NCBI RefSeq assembly: GCF_964355755.1
Contig: NC_092674.1
Location: 6,949,001 to 7,013,000 of the forward strand
DNA length: 64,000 nucleotides
DNA from: Antedon mediterranea
Lineage: Eukaryota; Echinodermata; Crinoidea; Comatulida; Antedonidae
Reading direction: 5' to 3'
Program-made: the position numbers and the translations under genes
In this document: positions 49,200 to 61,180 of the stretch, one piece after another
Position numbering within the stretch: position 1 is the first letter of the stretch
How the letters are laid out: each line of letters begins with the position of its first letter
Notes under the pieces: generated by a model
Seen by the model: the letters and a program-made list of their open reading frames with translations, nothing else
Databases searched by the model: none
Told to the model about the DNA's origin: nothing

Positions 49200-49680
49200 T
49201 AAAGTAAATAGCGCCACCATATTCTTATCTACCTGCGTTCTGACTAAACCCGGTTACTAACGTCTAAACCGGTGATAAGAAAACAATAGGTACTCGGCAG
49301 CGAGGACGCGCCTCTGTTGTCCAAATTTGCATAATTTTGTGTACGTGACGTCATACCGACGGATTCACTTGATCAGTTTTGTACAACAGGTCACTCTCGT
49401 ACTGGAAGAAAAGTGTTTACAAAATTCAAATTTGTTAAAAGGCTGTGTGTTGTCGCCGATAAATTTTATCAAATGAAGCGTACAAAAGGAATTCCTGAAT
49501 CTAGCTTGGTTTAGAATGGAAATGTAGGTACTTGTTTTGTTGTTTTTAGGCCGGTAAGCCATCTGCTTTTACCAGGGTATTATTACCATATGTATATGAT
49601 GGAGGAAGTAAGTTCCCGTACCTACCTGTTGAGAGCAGACGACACCAGACGAACGTTCGTTTGGCAGCTGCAGTATGTAT
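49200..49680 (+). promoter_or_regulatory. CpG-rich promoter-like patch with a possible first exon
   Basis: A clear local rise in CpG (GGACGCGCC, GTACGTGACGTCATACCGACGG, GTCGCCG, CGAACGTTCG) in AT-rich DNA. It holds an ATF/CREB site TGACGTCA (49346-49353) and an octamer ATTTGCAT (49325-49332). Splice-like signals follow: GGCCG followed by GTAAGC near 49554, and an acceptor TTTTTAG (to about 49549) with GCTGCA/GTATGT near 49671. The stretch between is open in two frames (one reads GKPSAFTRVLLPYVYDGGSK, another MEEVSSRTYLLRADDTRRTF). The best guess is the transcription start and 5' exon of the WW-domain gene 4.7 kb downstream. A separate short gene is the alternative. Confidence 0.35.
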
Positions 49681-49976
49681 TTTATGTAACAGACTTCTAT
49701 TATATAGAATTAATAAAATAAAATAAGAGAATTGAAGAGAAATCAAATATAATTTTGTTTCCTCTCTCCAGTTATGTCTAGTGTAATATCGTTTAGTTAG
49801 TGCAAGAGGTAACAATAACATATTATTGTGTGAGTATGAGCTTATAATTGCTAGGCCCAGGCATATCATGATGATCATGATGGTAACAAAATGGTAGGCA
49901 TGCCTCAGCATTTTCATATGTCCTAATAGTAGACAAAAACTATATATTCTACTGATCTCTGTATATCAGACCTTGA

Positions 49977-51208
49977 TTTATAAATATAAGAGGAGAGCTC
50001 CTAATGGCTCTCCTCAATATGTTGAGGAGAGCCATTATTTTGATTAAGTATTCGAGCCACAGGCCCACCATGGTTGGGCCTGTGGCGAGCCGAATTTTGA
50101 TAAATGACACCTCTAGATGGCCGGAAATGGTACTCTCGCACGTAAAATTCATCGTAGGTCATTGTTCTCTGAACGTAGTCTACGATGTATTGTTATGATG
50201 ATAATTATCTACGCGTCGATCGTTGTCGTAGGGTGGTTCGTAGGGTTAGTAAAACACCATTCATTGTCATCGCCTTTTAGAAGCATGGACAATGCAAACA
50301 AACAATGTATTGTTTGCTAATTAAAATCCTATCTAAAGATAGTAGACGTCAATTTTTGTAGCCACCCTAGCTAGGCCTACGCATCGGTTATCCTAATTTG
50401 GACGGAAATCCGCCGACGAGACGACATCGGGTCCGTGGACCTCTCAGCTCACGCAGAGAGAGAGAGTCGAGGCTATCTATCTAGGCCTCCCTAGTCTAGT
50501 TTCGGCGGCCTACACTATAAATTATTTAATCCTACCTTGGGTTAGCGAATTATAAAAACGACACCTAGGCTAGGACACCAACAAAATATATGCAAAATAA
50601 ATATATATTCCATATTAATTACTATAAGATTTAACATAAAGGCGACATGTGTATAAGAAAAGGCCCGACCAGAATTTGGAGGGGAAAACATGTGAGCAGT
50701 TATTAAGATCAGAGAGAGTATTATGTTTCATGTCATGTGACACAAAATCCAGGTACACGATCTACTGTTTATCGTCGGCAGCCACCCCTCACACACAGTC
50801 ATACTGAGTTTAAAAAAAACCCATGTGAGATGTTGCGGTAAAGCAGAGAGTATCGCGTTTCATGCCATGTCACCAAAAAAACTAGGTCTGTATATAAATT
50901 ACGGTCTTCTGACGGCAGTCTTTTTGAGCTACCGATTGAACGTTCTGATACTATATTTAGAATGAATTGTTTACGATATTTTTCTCGCAACATCAAAGAT
51001 CGTAGGCGCGCCTAGCCTATCGGGGGTAAAAGATCGTTTGCGCGACTATGACTGTGTGTTGTATTCGGGGTTAATATTCTTATCATTATATATATTTTTA
51101 TGACGCACTGTAACAGGTTGGGGAGCGCTATTTTAGGCGCTCCTTTGATCGTTTTCAGGAGCGCCAAGGAGCGTCAGCGCCATGGCGCTCCTTTTAAATC
51201 AAGGTCTG
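49977..51208. mobile_element. Non-autonomous TIR transposon, 1.23 kb, with 6-bp target duplication
   Basis: Ends CAGACCTTGATTTATAAA and TTTTAAATCAAGGTCTG, with GTATAT directly outside both (49971-49976 and 51209-51214). Subterminal palindromes: CTCCTAATGGCTCTCCTCAA with TTGAGGAGAGCCATT at the left, CAGGCCCACCATGGTTGGGCCTG next, and GGAGCGCC/GGCGCTCC pairs at the right. The interior includes CG-rich DNA and no transposase. The CAG..CTG termini recall hAT elements, but a 6-bp rather than 8-bp duplication leaves the superfamily open. Confidence 0.8.
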
Positions 51209-52209
51209 GTATATGCAAATGACAATAAAAGGAAATGATGATTTCCACTAATAAGTGAATGAATGAATAAATCTATTATTAATTTTTAATGGGGTCTGGT
51301 TAAAAACGCTGCCAACAGCAGCCAGGGGAAGAAAACAAATAATTTTCGTTATTAAATATTAAAAATTCTAACAATCATGGTCTAAAATAATGGCTTGCGA
51401 CGCTACAGCATTATCATATCTACCGAGGTTATCGTTAGAGTTGGGTTCAGGTTGCAACCACTGAGTAGCATTGTCGTGACCTTAACTTCACCCTCAAAAG
51501 TGCATTAGGGCCTTATGAATATACATACTAAAGATGAAAAGAGAAAGAAAAAACGGTGAAAGAAATATGCGATCTACACATCCTCCTTTACTTTATATTT
51601 GCCAATTTTCTACAGCCAATTCTTTACATCTCGATTGAATTGCATACTGTATATAACGAATGCATTATATAGTGTATTACGGTGACATCTGTTACTCAGT
51701 TGAATCACAATAACTATTAACCCTTTTTTTTTCAATTCATCAATCGAATCATATCTCCTAGGCATGCTTCATTACATTCATAATTATTCATTTACAGAAT
51801 TACAATGGTGGTACATATTCTACAGGAGTATACAATACATTGAAGATCTTATTTCAATTAAAAAACACTTCCAAGGAACAAAAATATAGTACAGTACTAC
51901 CAGCATACAGTTATGTCACACAAAGTAACGGTCTATTATGTTAAGTTCTACTGTATAAGCCTACAAGGACATTTAGAGTTTGATTATTAATTTATGCAAA
52001 TGGCAGGGAATATGTTTTTAAGGTCCACCAATATTGTACAGTATGTTACCGATCTCTCACTTCACAACCAAAACCTTCTTTGGACCAAAGGAATGAACTT
52101 ACTGTACAGTATAGCATTTAGTGGCAGCACATGGCACAAAGGGAGCTGAAAGTTTCTGTCTGTGTAACATCTGGTTCACTTTATTTTTTTTTAAACCATA
52201 TTTTAATGA

Positions 52210-52423
52210 GGGTGATCCATCCAGGAATTGCTGATCATAGGGACCTTCAGAGGTTCACAAGACAAACATACACACAAGATGCTCTACATAAACAAATTCT
52301 TATTACAAGTCTTTGGGAGTGGAGTTTTGTCCTTAGAAAAAAATCCTGACATGTGACGGGACTTGAACCCAGGACCCTTGGAGTGGTAGCCAAGCATCAT
52401 AACCACCAAGCCACAACTCCACT
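52210..52423 (-). mobile_element. tRNA-derived SINE, family 2, minus strand
   Basis: On the minus strand: GTGGAGTTGTGGCTTGGTGG, TTATGATGCTTGGCTACCAC, GGGTTCAAGTCCCGTCACATG, CAGGATTTTTTTCTAAGGAC and TTTATGTAGAGCATCTTGTG. Same family as 35697-35958. Confidence 0.85.
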
Positions 52424-54313
52424 GTGCTTTGCGTAAAGCTCAATATCCATTATCATAGTGAATACATGAAATGTGTGTGAATATAAGTTGTAGTAATTGT
52501 ATAACAGTACAATTGAATAGGAAAAGTAATAAAATTGTAACACATTTATGGATATTTTCAGTAAGCTTCTTATATCTAGAGGTGAGTTGATTTCGTATAG
52601 GACACTTTCACTATCATACATAAAGACACACTTGTTCAATTCCTGATAACAATGACTCCCAGTCTGTAAAGCTAGAATTAAAACATTTTGACACAGATGG
52701 CATTTCATATGTATAAATTTGAGCTTGATCCAAAATAAAAATGCTGATTAACTAGTGAAGTGCACATTTAAAAAAAAAAATGTTCTCCACACATATATTT
52801 GAAATACTTAAAATAATAATTATATAAACACTTGTGATAATAACCAATAAAAAACATAGTATGTGTGGAAGGAAACCTATATAAGTTTAAAAACTTAAGT
52901 CTAGGCTTAAAAAAGGTGAGAAGAAGATGATACAAAATATGATATATCCTAATAAAAAGGAAGGAGAAGGGAAAACACCGGACAGTCGAATATTCAGGCA
53001 AGCTCAAATAGTTAGTGGTAAAGGAATTACTAGCAACATAGAAAAGCCTCCAATTTTCTGTACTAATCATTTACCAGTACTGTAGTATAAACAAAATTTA
53101 GTTGAGTAATTAAAATGATATTTTATTGGTAATTATGTGATATCATATTTCAAAGTTAAAAGCCTCTTGACTATTATATTGATTATAATGTAATATGTTA
53201 ATGTCTTTAAAGTCTCACATGTTTTAAAGTAAGTGAGAATACAGAATACAGAAATGTATTGGTCCAAAAGGAAATTCATTTTGTTAACAAGCTCTCAAAC
53301 AATTTATTAAAAATATATAAAAAGTCATGAATACAAAAATACAAGATCTTATAAAAATACGAATAAACATCTAACATTGACAAAAATATAAAAATACTAT
53401 ATCGTAACAAAATATATATATATATCAGTATTATATACAGTTAATTTCGAGGGAAATCAAAACAGTTTTTAATTAACCAGTCAAACCATAAGTATATCTA
53501 TTTCCTGAAGTTTTAAAATATTGACTGTTGTGTATATACTGTTTAAATCCTTCATAATAATCGTCAAATTGATTCTGTACTTTGTAGAGATTTAGAAGTG
53601 AAGTCAACGGATGTTTAGATTAAATATAAGCTACAGTAAATAACGAACGAGCGAAATCAGTCATATTTTACCTTGTGTAATTTGTCTTGGATATTTTTCA
53701 CCACAAGAACAATGTTTGTGTTAATAATTAATGTACATTGACAGAAAAAACATTTTATTTGCCTTCATCACGGAGGTTTAGGCTTCCGCTCTAATCAAGG
53801 ATAAGTTTTTAAAGTTTTGATTTATATGGTGATAAATAAAGTATACTTGGTTCTTGCACATTAAACTGTGTGTTCGTCAACTGGTTATTCTATCATGTGT
53901 AGTGTAGTGTAGTGTACAGTAACCTACCTTACTTCTTTATCTATGACACAGTGTGTTTGTTGGACAATAGGAGCTTTTTTTAACCTGGACCAAGTCACCA
54001 AATTGGGTCTGATGACTAAAATTACCAAACCAAACTTGCGAATAGTACCTCCATTTATGTCATAAGTCTTTGTTTTGCACTAGGTCCTTCAAGAAGATAT
54101 GGTTCAAGTACCACAATCATGCAGCATATCAGATCCAAACCTTTGCTGATTTTTCAACTATGAATCTGTTATATGATGTACTGTATTAATATTCATATTT
54201 TACTTTTACTATACAGTGGACCTTGCAGTATGACATCTGTTTATCTAGACTCCAGTGAGAGAATACAAGTCAACAGTATTTGGACATCCAGCTAGTGAAT
54301 AACCACTATCACC

Positions 54314-54414
54314 ATGGATATACGAGGTCAGAGTTCGTTAAAAAACATTAACGAGAAGTTACCAGATGACTGGTCTGCCAAAATTGACCAACAAGGTCGA
54401 TTGTACTACCTCAA
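54314..54414 (+). CDS. First coding exon of a WW-domain protein (partial)
   Basis: ATG in good context (ATCACCATGG) with an in-frame TGA upstream at 54296-54298. The 33 codons read MDIRGQSSLKNINEKLPDD, then WSAKIDQQGRLYYL, and the exon ends at a GTAAGA donor in phase 2 with the split codon AA-. LPxxW...D..GRxYYxN is the first half of a WW domain; an AAT or AAC codon completed by the next exon would give the conserved Asn of YYxNH. Trp20 is the first signature Trp. WW domains bind proline-rich peptides, but this half is too little to name the protein. An acceptor-like tract TTTACTATACAG precedes it at about 54207-54218, so a 5' non-coding exon is likely. The second half of the domain (NH...T.W..P) was not found in the remaining 9.6 kb. 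Confidence 0.7.
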
Positions 54415-54500
54415 GTAAGATTTTTTACAATTATTTAAATTTCATTAATATTAATACTTTTATACATCATGTCTAGATTTACTAGCCAAGTCAAAGAGTC

Positions 54501-54634
54501 TAAACCTCTGTCTATCAAACTTTATGTGACAAAATGTGATGTGCCCATATATGATATCATATCACTACCATATTTAGGCATATCACCACCATATTTGGGC
54601 ACATCACACTTTTTTAGTGTGTACACAGAGCTTA
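54501..54634. mobile_element. MITE family A copy (slightly deleted)
   Basis: TAAACCTCTGTCTATCAAAC to TAGTGTGTACACAGAGCTTA; core with two CATATTTxGG units. It begins 86 bases after the WW exon. Confidence 0.82.
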
Positions 54635-54794
54635 AAACGGCTAGTCAGTCTTTGTGCTCGGCGCCAAAACTAAGCATCAGGCCTGAGGCAATCAAATGCT
54701 TTGTCACAAGACCTTTCATAATGTTCAACACGATTCATTAAAATCCATGTGTTGTCATAAAAATTCTGCAATATAAAAATTCATCATTATTTAT

Positions 54795-55115
54795 GAATTT
54801 GTTTTATATTAGGGTTAACTAGAGTCCATTTCCAGGTTTCAATATATTCCATGCCTAGCTTACCTGGATAAACCAATATAGGCCTTTACCCCTCCAAGAA
54901 GAGAACTTTAAGCACTTCAAATCACACAAGCACATTTATATCATTTTCAATCCATGTGTCTCTATAATTTTTTTGAAATACAAACATTATTATTTATATA
55001 TTGTTTTATATTAGAGTCAACTAGAGTCCATTTCCAGGTTTCAATTCTGTGCCTAGTTTACCTGGATAAACCAATATAGGCCTTTACCCCTCCAAGGAGA
55101 GAAGTTTACAGATCA
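54795..55115. repeat. Tandem duplication, period about 200 bp
   Basis: TTTATATTAG, CTAGAGTCCATTTCCAGG and CTTACCTGGATAAACCAATA with GGCCTTTACCCCTCCAAG occur at about 54800-54900 and 55008-55105. A third partial copy (TTTCGTGCCTAGCTTACCTGG) lies at about 57217-57275. Confidence 0.85.
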
Positions 55116-56426
55116 AACAAGCACTTAATACATTTGTAGTAACTTGGATCAGCTTAAATCCATTCTATGCACATTTACACTAATTGTGTGTAAACACAGC
55201 CTAAATTAAATGTCACTCAATTTAATTGTTATCAATGCCATCCCTGTAGTAAAAGAGCAGCTTAATCATTTAGTGTCCCTCTTTAATATTATTAAACAGA
55301 CTATCTATAGTACATACAATACAATACCTTAATTTATGTATTGCAATATGTCAGGCTAGACTGTTTCAGCTTTTAAACTGTACCTACTAAGAAATTAAAT
55401 TTAATCTATTAAATTTATTTTAACTTGAATCTGAATTTACTGTTGATACTTTGCGTAATCTAAATCTCATGGGGATAATTTATTGATGGTCTTATTCAAT
55501 TTATTACCGTACTCAAATAAATTCCTAATTTATAAACTTTGTAGAAAGGATGATTTGTCGAATATTGTAGTTTTTGTTGTAAAATACTTTAGATTATTTT
55601 AACCCATTCCATTTTCACATCCACTCAATATGTGGTAACGCCCAGTAACTCACAACAAACAACAACATTAATTTTTAACCTTATTTATAAATACTGACGC
55701 ATATATGATATGTGACATATTTTCTACCTTTAACTCAATTTATTTGGAGAAATTTATTCATACATACAGTACCAACACATGTAAAAAATATTATTTTATT
55801 CAATAATTAATATATATTTGGAGAAAAGAATGTAATACATACTTTGTAATATTTTTATTATATTATTTCAAAATTAATTTACACCATATAAATAAAAGTG
55901 TAATGAAGAAGAATATATGAAATTCTGCAAATAATACAAAAATCACACAGGATGCATTAAAATATTGATATTTGTATTTTTTTGCATATTTAATGGATTG
56001 ATGACTCATTGTCGTATTATATTATATAATTATTGCAAAGTGTATCCACCCATCAAGTATTCCTCCTAATGCCATACCAGGAGCTAATATACTATCAGCA
56101 TGGTAACTATCTATTAATTCATTATTTTGACCGTAATTGGCAAAATACTTAGAATTTTCAATAATTAATGAGCAAAATTTTATATTTATAATTTAGATTT
56201 CATATTGCTAAAATGATATCACTGTAATCACGGTTACATAACCAGCCAATAAAATGAGGTTTTAGTATTTATTGCATTTTAAAAATAACATATTTATATT
56301 TGGAATGAGTTTAAAACTGTTTAAATTTTGATAACTTTGAGGTTTTCATGTACAATTAGCTTGTAAATTGAATTACAGGGTGGAGTACATTAATATTTTT
56401 AATAATATAATATTTTTTTTAAATAC

Positions 56427-56520
56427 ACAGTGAACTGATATCAGCTGACCTGCGGGTTCAGCTGGAAGGGTTACCCTCTATAAATAAAGTTGAAATAAAT
56501 AAATAAATAAATAAATAAAT
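56427..56520 (+). mobile_element. LINE 3' UTR fragment with AAAT microsatellite tail
   Basis: GTGAACTGATATCAGCTGACC, TTCAGCTGGAAGGGTTACCC, TCTATAAATAAAGTTG and AAATAAATAAATAAAT resemble the 3' end at 9335-9398 (CAGCTGATGCTGGATGG, then CCACCCTCATAAAATATTG). Only the 3' tip is present. Confidence 0.55.
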
Positions 56521-56852
56521 AGTGGATAGTACTGTATGTAGACTTTGGTTTGTGTTTATTAGTTTACTGTAGATAAGGACCATATTGATAGTTCCACCAC
56601 CAATAGGTAAACAAATCCTTATGCAACATTTATAGAATGTAGAAGTTAATTTTTATATTAATAACTTTCTATACATGAATGTAATTTGATTGAATATTTT
56701 GTATAGATTATTGTTATTACATTTTGCAGTATACATAATTAAAGAGAACAATTCATATGGCCACTCCCTCAATTGTTATTCTTAGACTGTCTAATTATTG
56801 ATTAGTCAGCCTGAGTCAGTTGACAGAGAAGAACAGTCACTAAAAAGAAATG

Positions 56853-56903
56853 GGGCGGAGCATAGAGATATTATAGTGAACTATAATATCTCTATGGGCG
56901 GAG
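56853..56903. repeat. Perfect 15-bp-arm hairpin flanked by an 8-bp direct repeat
   Basis: ATAGAGATATTATAG (56862-56876), loop TGAA, CTATAATATCTCTAT (56881-56895), enclosed by GGGCGGAG at 56853-56860 and 56896-56903. The arms are perfect. Confidence 0.9.
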
Positions 56904-57081
56904 ACATTAATACGGTATATAAAATAGCCTACTGTATAATTTTAGCCTTGTTATTTGGTCTGTGATTGAAATTGTTAGGGTAAAATTGTCCTCAAGCTTA
57001 AATTGGAAATTGGGATTAGGCCCCCTATTGACCCACGGCAGCCTGCAGTGCAGCGCATACCGAGATCAGCATGTGTTAAAT

Positions 57082-57175
57082 ACAATACAATCTCTATTAA
57101 GTGGACACCTTCAGGACCAAAAAAAGTGTCCCTTCAATAGGGGTGACTGAATAGGGATTTGCCGTAGTATTAAAA
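57082..57175. repeat. Family D copy
   Basis: ACAATCTCTATTAAGTGGAC, ACCTTCAGGACCAAAAAAAG, GTGTCCCTTCAATAGGGGTG and GAATAGGGATTTGCCGTAGT. Confidence 0.7.
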
Positions 57176-57841
57176 TATATGTTTCCTCATTCGTTATGTT
57201 ATGTTATGTAGTCTATTTCGTGCCTAGCTTACCTGGATAAACCAACAATAGCCCCTTCTCCTCGAAGAGTAAGATATAACTCGAAAAGTAGAAGTTTTCA
57301 TTGAATTACCCTTTCCACAAATGGTATAGTCCATGAACTATGCCCTCAAGTGGGAGCCTGCCCACAAACCACCATCATCATTTCTTTTCGAGACATGAAA
57401 GAGTTAACATGTCTTCAAAGAGCTTACACAGTTTTCTTCAAGATGAATTTGTATTTAAATTATTAAGTGAAGATGATAAAGTATGGATGTATTATATATA
57501 TTACGTTATCTATTTAGAATCAAGTATCAATCATATGTAGGAAATCATATCTCTGTTATTGGTATACAATACGTATCTCTATCCAAGTGTAACTTAATTA
57601 AAGCCATCATTAATCCTATATGATAATCCCCTTGTCTATGTCAACTTAACCATGTATTTAAACTCTGCACAAGTACGTCACCTACCTCATTTGATATTCT
57701 GTCACTGTACACTGCACCCATATGGAGGACCCTTGTGTATTTTATAAGCTGATTATATTTAATGTCTACGTGGTGTGTTCGATCTGGAGGCTCAGAGTTG
57801 GGTGGTTTTTATCGTGATTAGAACATGGCGTAAGTTAGGCC

Positions 57842-57986
57842 TGAAGTTCTGTCTGACACTATCAAACTAGTTTGACAAAAAAAGTGTTATGTGCTAAAAT
57901 ATGGTAATGATATTTCATCGTGTCTATATATGGACACATCACATTTTTTTTGTCACATGAAGTTTGATAGTGTAGATAGAGCTTTA
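57842..57986. mobile_element. MITE family A copy (full length)
   Basis: TGAAGTTCTGTCTGACACTATC to GATAGTGTAGATAGAGCTTTA. Confidence 0.85.
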
Positions 57987-58489
57987 GCGTTATAACTCTT
58001 CACTATCGATCTTCAAAACGAAAACATTTTATCCTTTCTTTTCTATCTACCCTTATTTATCGTTTCCTCTGTTATTATTGTAAAAATGAGAGTATTTGAT
58101 TGGTCACTGCCAAACAACTGGCAGTGATCTACTCCACTGCTCGCATAAACAGTGGTGGATTTGAGGAGTTTGATCTGCTCAAAACAACCCAGTCGATTAC
58201 GACTTTCTGTTCTCCATCCTATTTTTCCATATTGAAAATGGTGATATTGTATACTTTATTTTGTATTAACTACACATGTTTAGTTAAAATAAGAAAAATT
58301 GCAAAATTAACAGCAAACCAACAAAACAACTGCATAATACTGTAAGTAATATGGATTGCATGTAGATGTGAGGTGTAGTTCAAAAATTGACATAATTTAT
58401 GATCAGACTATTTTTTTAAAATAACTTGAAAACTTTAGAGTATTATTTCTGAAACAAAGTATGGTGGTAATTCAGATCTGAATTACTTT

Positions 58490-58782
58490 CAAGTGTTTCC
58501 ACAACTCTACACATTCCTATATTCAAGACCTTATATTCAGTATCAAACCATAGCCGTTGTGTCCGTTCATCCGCTGATAAACTCGCCTTTCAAGTGCCTA
58601 CAACAAACAAATTCTACATCTTACAGGACATTTTCTGCCAATGCACCTTTCTTTTGGAATCTATTAGACCTCATTTCATCTACGATGAAACAGTTTTAAT
58701 CTGTTCTTTAAATCTTTTGATTCTAATCACTGTGAGAACTTTTGTAAAGCGCCTCTAAATATTCATATTATTATTATTATAA
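58490..58782 (+). mobile_element. LINE ORF2 tail fragment and ATT tail
   Basis: The frame from 58493 contains SYRTFSANAPFFWNLLDLI, the eroded version of the reverse transcriptase tail S.RSF...AP..WN.LP. It is followed by AAAGCGCCTCTAAATATTC and an (ATT)n tail, the usual end of a truncated LINE in this DNA. Confidence 0.6.
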
Positions 58783-60110
58783 TGTAGGGAAAGTGCATGC
58801 CCGTAGTCCTATCCCATCTATTCACCTTCCAAGCGTTTCGGAAGGACAACATGTGTGTCGTTTATCCGTTTCTGCTGGTTTATACCTCGATGTTTAAATG
58901 GAATGTTGTTATTAAGAATGTTCAAGACATTTCTACAGTCCAGAATAATTATGCTATAAATGTTGTCAGCCTCATGTAATGTAAAACCAAATAAATTGTG
59001 TGACTATATGCCTGTCATTATGATATTTAGCATACCTTAACGGATAAATTATGATTATTGGCCTGTGTCCAGATAGCAAAACTGTATGCTGTAGTTGAGA
59101 CATATTTAAAATAAACTATTGATTTGGTTTTAAACTGATGTGTTATATTTATGACAGCTTCATATTGATTGCCGTCATTGTGCGCTAATCAAGTGAAGCG
59201 TAGTAATTATCAATAGTCCATGTGCTTTGGCATGAATTAACCAACAATGGATATGATAATGAGCTGAGATTATTACTCTGTAAATAAATGAACAATGATG
59301 ATGGCAATGATAATGATATAGAACAACAGGTGATTATGATAATGATACTAATTACTGTGAATAGCTTATCATTGTATTTTACATTCCATAACTTTTTATC
59401 CGATTTGTCTATGACTGGGACATAGTTGAAATATAGCCCTCTGTGATTTGGAAACATAGGCCTACAGTACTGTACTATATTCCTTGTGGACTTCGTCTCT
59501 AAGTAGAGTTATACTTCAGATCACTTTGGCTCATATTTTGAAATACCTCAGTCCAGTCAATACTTTAATAACCAGAAACTTTACATTAGCCATTTTCGCG
59601 ACATAAAAACTTTTGCGAAATGATTTTCTAATAAAAGTATCAAGAAAATAAGAATTCGTTTTAGGACTCTTTTCCTCGTAATGTCAATAAAATGAGATAA
59701 TAAATACTGTAAAAATGTTTAAATGCTTTTAAAAAGACGTCATTATAAGTTATTCAATAAATGTTAAAGTATTATGAAACGTATTACAAATATTAATTGT
59801 TCTTGCTATTTGCAATACCATTTCTGAGAATATCGAAGATTAAGCTAATGATACAATTGAGACGTCAGTGTTAACCTCCTACTATTAGTTAATGTTGTGT
59901 TGTTTTCTGGCAATGAAGTTAAAAGAAATAAAAAAAGCTATGTTGCATTTGAGACTTTTTTTTAAACTGGCAATTATTATGTTTTTTTAGATTATTGTAA
60001 ATTATTGTTTATATATATATTAATTCTAAACCGCCCGGTGATATACTGAAATTTAATTAATTAATTTGAAACGATAAAGATGAGGAAATCTGTGAGAATG
60101 AGAAAAAGTC

Positions 60111-60181
60111 GCCCCAACCGAGACTCGAACTCGGACCGCCTGCTTGATATGCAGATGTCCTAACCATTAGACCACTGGGGC
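60111..60181 (-). tRNA. tRNA-like gene, Glu-like body, nominal anticodon ATC
   Basis: Read on the minus strand, 71 nt: GCCCCAG/TTGGGGC acceptor stem (7 pairs, one G-U), TGGTCTAATGGTTAGGAC D arm with A box, anticodon arm TCTGC-ATATCAA-GCAGG, and T arm CCGAG-TTCGAGT-CTCGG with an intact B box. The body resembles tRNA-Glu, but the loop would normally be TTTTCAC or CTCTCAC; here U33 is followed by ATC. The cloverleaf is undamaged, so it could be transcribed. It might instead be the head of a SINE, but I see no body. Confidence 0.65.
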
Positions 60182-61151
60182 TTTCATGGTATTGTTCGAA
60201 CTCGATTGGATAGCGACTCTTTAACATTCTCGGCGTGATACGGCGGAACAGCACTAGTCCTCAGTTGTACGCACGCGCAACAGAGATCAAATTGATACGC
60301 CCTCATCTTTAATTATAATAATTATATGTAATATAAACTCAACTGAGAAATTAGTTGAACAATAGTTGAAATGTGTTTATGAACGCACTACTGAAACTGA
60401 AAACAAACGGCTTATAAATCTTTTTTTAAAATCTTTTCTATGAATTCGCATTTACTAATCTTCACACCAATAATTTGTATCTTGATGATTAATGTGATAA
60501 TTTTGCCAAGTTTAAATTTCTGCGTATTTTCTTTTTTTAAAAATCGAGAATAAATTAAAGGAGCATTAATGAAACGTCAGTGGAACGTCATGATTTTGCA
60601 TAAATTTATAGTTTTTGATACCAGCAATTTCTATCATACTGTACATGGGTTCATAGCCTACTACTATGCATGTTTTTCTATAATATATAAATCTTCTTAT
60701 AGTATACACATACAGTAATTTGCCTATAATCTAGTATACTATAGCTACTTTAAATTGTAAAAGTTCATAGCCGTTCATTTACCTGTCTGCCTGTATAAAC
60801 CATTTAATTTAATTCTTTCTTTTTTTTCCCTATTAACACAAGGCGAAAATTCCTAGTCTTTGAGTTCCTATGTTTTTATTTATCAAGCAGTTCACTGTAC
60901 ATATGCTTATTGTTGTCTTAGCATCATTTTATTTTATCAAAACCAACAGCAACGAAAATTGCCAATTAAAGGTATGAAAACAGATACAATAAATACTTTA
61001 TATATGAAGCAAACTTAAATAAATATTCAATAGTAAAAATTAGTCTATTGAGCACAATTATTTAAAGAATACAATGAGTCTTGAATGATGAATAACTATT
61101 GGAAAAAATATCAACATTTACATTTGACTCACTTAAATATAGTTACGGTAT

Positions 61152-61180
61152 ACCATGGAGAAATAATATTTCTCCATGGT
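61152..61180. repeat. Palindrome with 14-bp perfect arms
   Basis: ACCATGGAGAAATA, A, TATTTCTCCATGGT. The right arm with its flank (ATTTCTCCATGGTTATA) recurs at 62526-62542, which suggests a small palindromic repeat family. Confidence 0.88.

Noticed and set aside
49546-49917. Minus-strand 123-codon frame
   Set aside because: It is largely antisense to the CpG-rich patch, and its remaining part is low-complexity hydrophobic sequence from AT-rich DNA.
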